64,000 nucleotides of DNA, from NCBI GenBank assembly GCA_027028245.1, contig JALVJO010000038.1, positions 48,496-112,495 on the forward strand. The letters run 5' to 3'. The translations under genes and the position numbers were made by a program. Origin of the DNA: Deltaproteobacteria bacterium (GTDB taxonomy: Bacteria; Desulfobacterota; Dissulfuribacteria; Dissulfuribacterales; QOAL01). Below are positions 60,407-64,000 of this stretch, in pieces. Below the pieces are notes generated by a model that was not told the origin of the DNA, searched no databases, and was given only the letters and a program-made list of their open reading frames with translations. Every line of letters begins with the position of its first letter. Positions within the stretch are counted from its first letter, which is position 1.

Positions 60407-60456
60407 TATTCGTTATTCATTATTCACTGTTTGCTGTTCACTATTCGTTGCTAACT
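60401..60456. repeat. Degenerate heptamer tandem repeat (8 x 7 bp)
   Basis: attcatt attcgtt attcatt attcact gtttgct gttcact attcgtt gctaact. Confidence 0.7.
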
Positions 60457-60565
60457 ATTTTGTTTCAGGAAAAAGGATTAGGCAGAAGGAAAAGTGAATG
60501 GCGTTTTTGAGGCATTAGGCGGGCAAGCGCCTGGAAATACGAAAAACTTTTTTTCGGGGGTGTTT

Positions 60566-61222
60566 ATGATGAAAAAGATGGAAAAAGAAAGGAAAAAATG
60601 GGCGGGCGTCAAAATGGCTTTTTTGCCAGCTATATTTCTGGGCCTTTTGATGTGGACCGGGGCTGCCTGGGCCGCCGATTATAATCCTCTGCCCGACACC
60701 GGGCAGACCAAGTGCTATGATGAAGAAGGCAACGAAATAAATCCCTGCCCGGCCCCTGGCGATGATTTCTACGGCCAGGACGCAAATTACCAGGGTCTGC
60801 AGCCGTCATTCACTAAACACATAAATTTTAACGGCACCGGCGACGATGTAACTGTTGACAACAATACAAAATTGATGTGGATGACAGGCACTGCGGATAC
60901 TGACGGGGACGGGGATATTGATGGTGATGATAAAGTTGCCTGGCAGGATGCCGTTGATTACTGCGATGATCTTGTTTACGCAGGCTTTGACGACTGGTAC
61001 CTGCCTGACATCTTTATGCTTTTAACCATTGTAAATTATGGCACTTATAGCCCTGCCATAGACACCACGGTGTTTGACTGTGAGTTGTCCAATTACTGGT
61101 CTTCCACTACTGGCGCGTATAATGCCGATCACGCGTGGGACGTGCATTTCCGAAACGGCTACGACAATTGTTTCATTAAGACCAATTATTACTATGTCCG
61201 GTGCGTGCGAGACGGTTCTTGA
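60566..61222 (+). CDS. DUF1566 secreted protein with DGR-like C-terminal variable region
   Basis: Signal peptide; PLPDTGQTKCYDEEGNE; WYLPDIFML; VFDCELSNYWSSTTGAYNADHAWDVHFRNGYDNCFIKTNYYYVRCVRDGS*. Confidence 0.8.
   Translation: MMKKMEKERKKWAGVKMAFLPAIFLGLLMWTGAAWAADYNPLPDTGQTKCYDEEGNEINPCPAPGDDFYGQDANYQGLQPSFTKHINFNGTGDDVTVDNNTKLMWMTGTADTDGDGDIDGDDKVAWQDAVDYCDDLVYAGFDDWYLPDIFMLLTIVNYGTYSPAIDTTVFDCELSNYWSSTTGAYNADHAWDVHFRNGYDNCFIKTNYYYVRCVRDGS
61070..61211 (+). repeat. Candidate DGR variable region VR1
   Basis: Ungapped 142-bp alignment to 61895-62036 with 31 mismatches, 25 of them at codon positions 1 or 2. Confidence 0.65.
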
Positions 61223-61578
61223 GGGCATAAAGATCCATCTGATTCCGGCAAAGGAGGTAAAGCGTTCAACAGGCCGAAATCATTTTTTACATCGCTGAGT
61301 TTGACAGCGGCGTTGAGCCGTCAAAAAAAGTCATGGATTAAGAGTGTTTCTGGTTATTCTTCCAGGGAGCGGGCAAAGAGGCCGCGCGGGCCTTTCTCTC
61401 ATCACGGGGCTACGGAGCTTTAAGAGAGGCAATGTGGCTTTTACCATAGGTTTAAGCGGATTTCTTTTGAAGATAAGGCGGGCGGGCTTTCATGCTGTGA
61501 TAGTTGAGGAGGTGAAGTCTTTCTCAAAGGGCGTAGAACTCCAACCCCTGGCTTTTTATAGTTTGAAGGAGGCAAGGC

Positions 61579-63219
61579 ATGAAAAACTTTTTAATGATGC
61601 TGCTATGTTGGGTGGTTGTTTCAGGAGCAGGCCCTGCTTGGGCCATAGGGCCTTATGTTGATAATGGAGACGGCACGGCAACAGACCAGGGGACAGGTCT
61701 TATGTGGATGCAGTCCACGGCAGACATTAACGGGGATGAGGATATGGATGATAATGATAGACTTCCCTGGAAGGATGCCCTTGAGTACTGCGAGAATCTC
61801 AATTTTGCTGATTATACGGACTGGCGTCTGCCTAACGAGCGGGAACTCAGAAGCATTGTCAAAGACGATACCTTTAACCCTGCCATAGATCCGGTGTTTG
61901 ACTGTGAGTTGTCCCCGTACTGGTCTTCCACTTCTCTCGCGAGTGATGCCAGTTACGCCTGGTTCGTGAATTTCGCCGTCGGCGGCGATAATTGGCAGAA
62001 TAAGACCAATCATAACTATGTCCGGTGCGTGCGAGGCGGACTGTCCGGCAGTGGGCCATTTGATCTATCGATTATTTTAGCCGGCACAGGCGGGGGCACG
62101 GTAACCAGCAATCCCGCGGGCATAGATTGTCCGGGCGACTGCACGGAAAGTTACCCGAGCGGCCAGGCTGTCCAGCTCACGGCAACCCCTGATCCTGGAA
62201 GCGTGTTCTCAGGCTGGAGCGGGGATTGCGCAGGCACTGATCCTGATGTTACTGTTACCATGGATGGGGCAAAAAGCTGCACTGCTGCCTTTGATGTTGC
62301 TGTGTCTTCTTTCACCCTCACGGCAGCTGTTGATCCGGCAGGCGGGGGCACGGTAACCAGCAATCCCGCGGGCATAGATTGTCCGGGCGACTGCACCGAG
62401 GATTATAATGACGGAACCGCTGTTGCCCTTACGGCCAATCCGGCAGCGGACTATGCCTTTGACCACTGGACAGGTGATTGCGCCGGAAGTAACCCTGTGT
62501 GCGACCTTACCATGAACAGCGACAGGGATGCCACCGCCCACTTTGTCTGCACTGCCATAGGCGCGCCTGCTGCCAATGATCCAGGTAATACAATTTCCTC
62601 AGGCACAGCCTACCAGGTTAGCTGGGCTGCGGTTGATGGAGCCCAGGATTACGTGATCCAGGAGGCTACAGATGCAGCTTTTACCGCCATTGTGAGCACC
62701 CATACAGTTGCCACCACCCAGCAGCAATACACCCATGATGTTGCAGTGGATACCACCTATTATTACCGGGTGAGAGCCCGGCGGTCCTGCGGAAGCGAGA
62801 GCCCCTGGAGCAATGTGGTGGACATGACTGTGCTTACTCATGTACTTTCTCATTTTGACCTTACCGGCCAGTGGAATTGGTACTACAGGTTTGGCAACCT
62901 TATGTTGAGCGGTATTTTTGAGGTTCAAAACGTAGGGGACCAGGAATACCACGGCCTGGTCACCGTCGATTTTTATCTTTCCGATGACCGCCAGTTGGAT
63001 GGGAATGATCTCTTTCTTAACAGACGAACAGTAAATATTCAGGGTCATAGAACCCTGATATCTTCGTATGGGCATTGGTTGAGGGGGATATTGAGGTGGT
63101 GGTTGACGAGGAGAAGTTTGGGATTCCCTTCTATTCCCAATCAGATAATCGCCGTCATTGATCCTGACAATCTCATTGATGAAACCAATGAAGGAAACAA
63201 TGTTATTCCCAGTCCGTAG
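61579..63219 (+). CDS. Multidomain secreted protein: DUF1566 + two InlB-B-like repeats + Fn3-like + CARDB-like
   Basis: Signal peptide; WRLPNEREL; VFDCELSPYWSSTSLASDASYAWFVNFAVGGDNWQNKTNHNYVRCVRGG; two GGGTVTSNPAGIDCPGDCTE repeats; C-terminal CARDB-like HFDLTGQWNWYY...IAVIDPDNLIDETNEGNN. Confidence 0.8.
   Translation: MKNFLMMLLCWVVVSGAGPAWAIGPYVDNGDGTATDQGTGLMWMQSTADINGDEDMDDNDRLPWKDALEYCENLNFADYTDWRLPNERELRSIVKDDTFNPAIDPVFDCELSPYWSSTSLASDASYAWFVNFAVGGDNWQNKTNHNYVRCVRGGLSGSGPFDLSIILAGTGGGTVTSNPAGIDCPGDCTESYPSGQAVQLTATPDPGSVFSGWSGDCAGTDPDVTVTMDGAKSCTAAFDVAVSSFTLTAAVDPAGGGTVTSNPAGIDCPGDCTEDYNDGTAVALTANPAADYAFDHWTGDCAGSNPVCDLTMNSDRDATAHFVCTAIGAPAANDPGNTISSGTAYQVSWAAVDGAQDYVIQEATDAAFTAIVSTHTVATTQQQYTHDVAVDTTYYYRVRARRSCGSESPWSNVVDMTVLTHVLSHFDLTGQWNWYYRFGNLMLSGIFEVQNVGDQEYHGLVTVDFYLSDDRQLDGNDLFLNRRTVNIQGHRTLISSYGHWLRGILRWWLTRRSLGFPSIPNQIIAVIDPDNLIDETNEGNNVIPSP
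61895..62036 (+). repeat. Candidate DGR variable region VR2
   Basis: Partner of VR1 (61070-61211). Confidence 0.65.
62087..62144 (+). repeat. 58-bp exact intragenic direct repeat, copy 1
   Basis: caggcgggggcacggtaaccagcaatcccgcgggcatagattgtccgggcgactgcac; identical at 62339-62396. Confidence 0.9.
62339..62396 (+). repeat. 58-bp exact intragenic direct repeat, copy 2
   Basis: Identical to 62087-62144, spacing 252 bp (84 codons). Confidence 0.9.
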
Positions 63220-63231
63220 CCAGCTATTTTT

Positions 63232-63262
63232 AGAAAGCCCCTTTTTGAAGGGGCTTTCTTTG
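63232..63262 (+). terminator. Rho-independent terminator after the DUF1566/InlB-repeat gene
   Basis: gaaagccccttttt-gaaggggctttctttg. Confidence 0.75.
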
Positions 63263-63876
63263 TTCAAGGGACCTTGTTTACCTCAAAGCCGTAATCTTTC
63301 TCTCCTTCTTGTAACGGTGTCCCAAATAGCAAAACGGCAACAAAATTTTATATGTGCAAGTAAGGATTATGATATAGAGAGGCCGGATCAAGTCTGGTGC
63401 AGCTGATGTCACACATGTTTGAGTGTATCACGGCTTTATTCATTCTGATAGCCATTATGGACTGGTTTATCTATCCATCCCACCATCCCGGTTTTATCGT
63501 TCAAACTATTAACAGCCTTCACGGGCCAGGACTTCATCATTACTACGGACTCGTATGCCACCCTGCACCTCTCACTGAACCTTGGCTTTGGCCTTGCGCT
63601 TACCCATCCCCAAGAAGCGGGCAACAGTACATGCTTCCCTGGTTAAGACATTTACCCTCTAAGCAATCGCATCCTCAATCACACCACGTGCCTGACCAAG
63701 TATCTGGCTTCACGATATTTGGCACGTTTACCCTCCCGTAGCCCGAATCAGATCCGCTTGCACCGCATATCAGACCTGACCGTTACCAGCCATGTCCTTG
63801 CCATTCGTGTTGTCTGCTGGTGGGGTTAGGTCTGGGTGACGCAGGCTGGGTTTTCCCGCCATGCAAAACAAACAAC

Positions 63877-63909
63877 AAAAAGGCAGCCTTTCTACAGGCT
63901 GCCTTTTCT
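63877..63909. terminator. Bidirectional intrinsic terminator
   Basis: aaaaggcagcc-tttctaca-ggctgccttttctt; T-rich on both strands. Confidence 0.7.
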
Positions 63910-63941
63910 TATTTTTGTGCATTTTTTGAGCTGATAATCTA

Positions 63942-64000
63942 TCAGCTCTTTACTTCTATCTGTTTGGCCCTGCTTTCTTCTTTCTTGGGAAGTTTTACCT
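63942..64000 (-). CDS. C-terminal end of a probable Hsp20-family small heat-shock protein; truncated by window edge
   Basis: Own translation: ...VKLPKKEESRAKQIEVKS*; P-K-x-E-E...K-x-I-x-V-K tail typical of Hsp20. Absent from the ORF track. Confidence 0.45.
   Translation of the reverse strand, partial: VKLPKKEESRAKQIEVKS

Noticed and set aside
60401-60456. CRISPR-like array
   Set aside because: Units are contiguous 7-mers with no spacers.
63397-63741. Possible group II intron leader or structured RNA on the minus strand (63436-63624 ORF)
   Set aside because: Peptide RVAYESVVMMKSWPVKAVNSLNDKTG vaguely recalls intron-associated leaders, but no intron domain V/VI or RT could be recognised.
1-64000. 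tRNA, rRNA or complete IS elements
   Set aside because: Scanned by eye for these and found none; a tRNAscan/Infernal/ISfinder run would be decisive.

Overview
64 kb of a chromosome that looks Desulfobacterota-like (taxonomy inferred from gene content only). About 1-28 kb is an envelope/extracellular region: exopolysaccharide genes (partial polyprenyl glycosylphosphotransferase, GT2, Wzz/GumC-like and Wza-like proteins), three 12-heme c-type cytochromes, three right-handed beta-helix proteins, TPR and outer-membrane proteins, orphan substrate-binding proteins, and an OprB-like porin behind a cobalamin riboswitch with an intrinsic terminator. Inside this region is a compact minus-strand cluster: YedE, DUF3343, YjeF-type kinase, MoaD/ThiS-like protein ending in Gly-Gly, JAMM protease, two fumarate-lyase-superfamily enzymes and a ThiF/E1-like protein. 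About 29-60 kb is mostly housekeeping (gltD-like, lptD, dgt, pgsA, manC-like, rsmE, prmA, gspE/pilB-like, rpoD, dnaG, apgM, hom, nitrate/sulfonate-type ABC transporter, nrdG/nrdD, MCP, msbA). At 60-63 kb are two DUF1566 (Lcl-like, C-type-lectin-fold) genes that share an ungapped 142-bp block. Its 31 mismatches fall mostly at codon positions 1 and 2, at codons that look like AAY in a common template. This is a signature of diversity-generating-retroelement (DGR) variable regions, and a degraded reverse-transcriptase fragment (YADD) lies just upstream. No template repeat or intact RT is visible in the window. Non-coding repeats include a ~225-bp MITE-like pair with terminal inverted repeats, a family of ~100-bp imperfect hairpins (3 copies), a 35-bp exact dispersed repeat and a degenerate heptamer array. 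No tRNA, rRNA or CRISPR was recognised.
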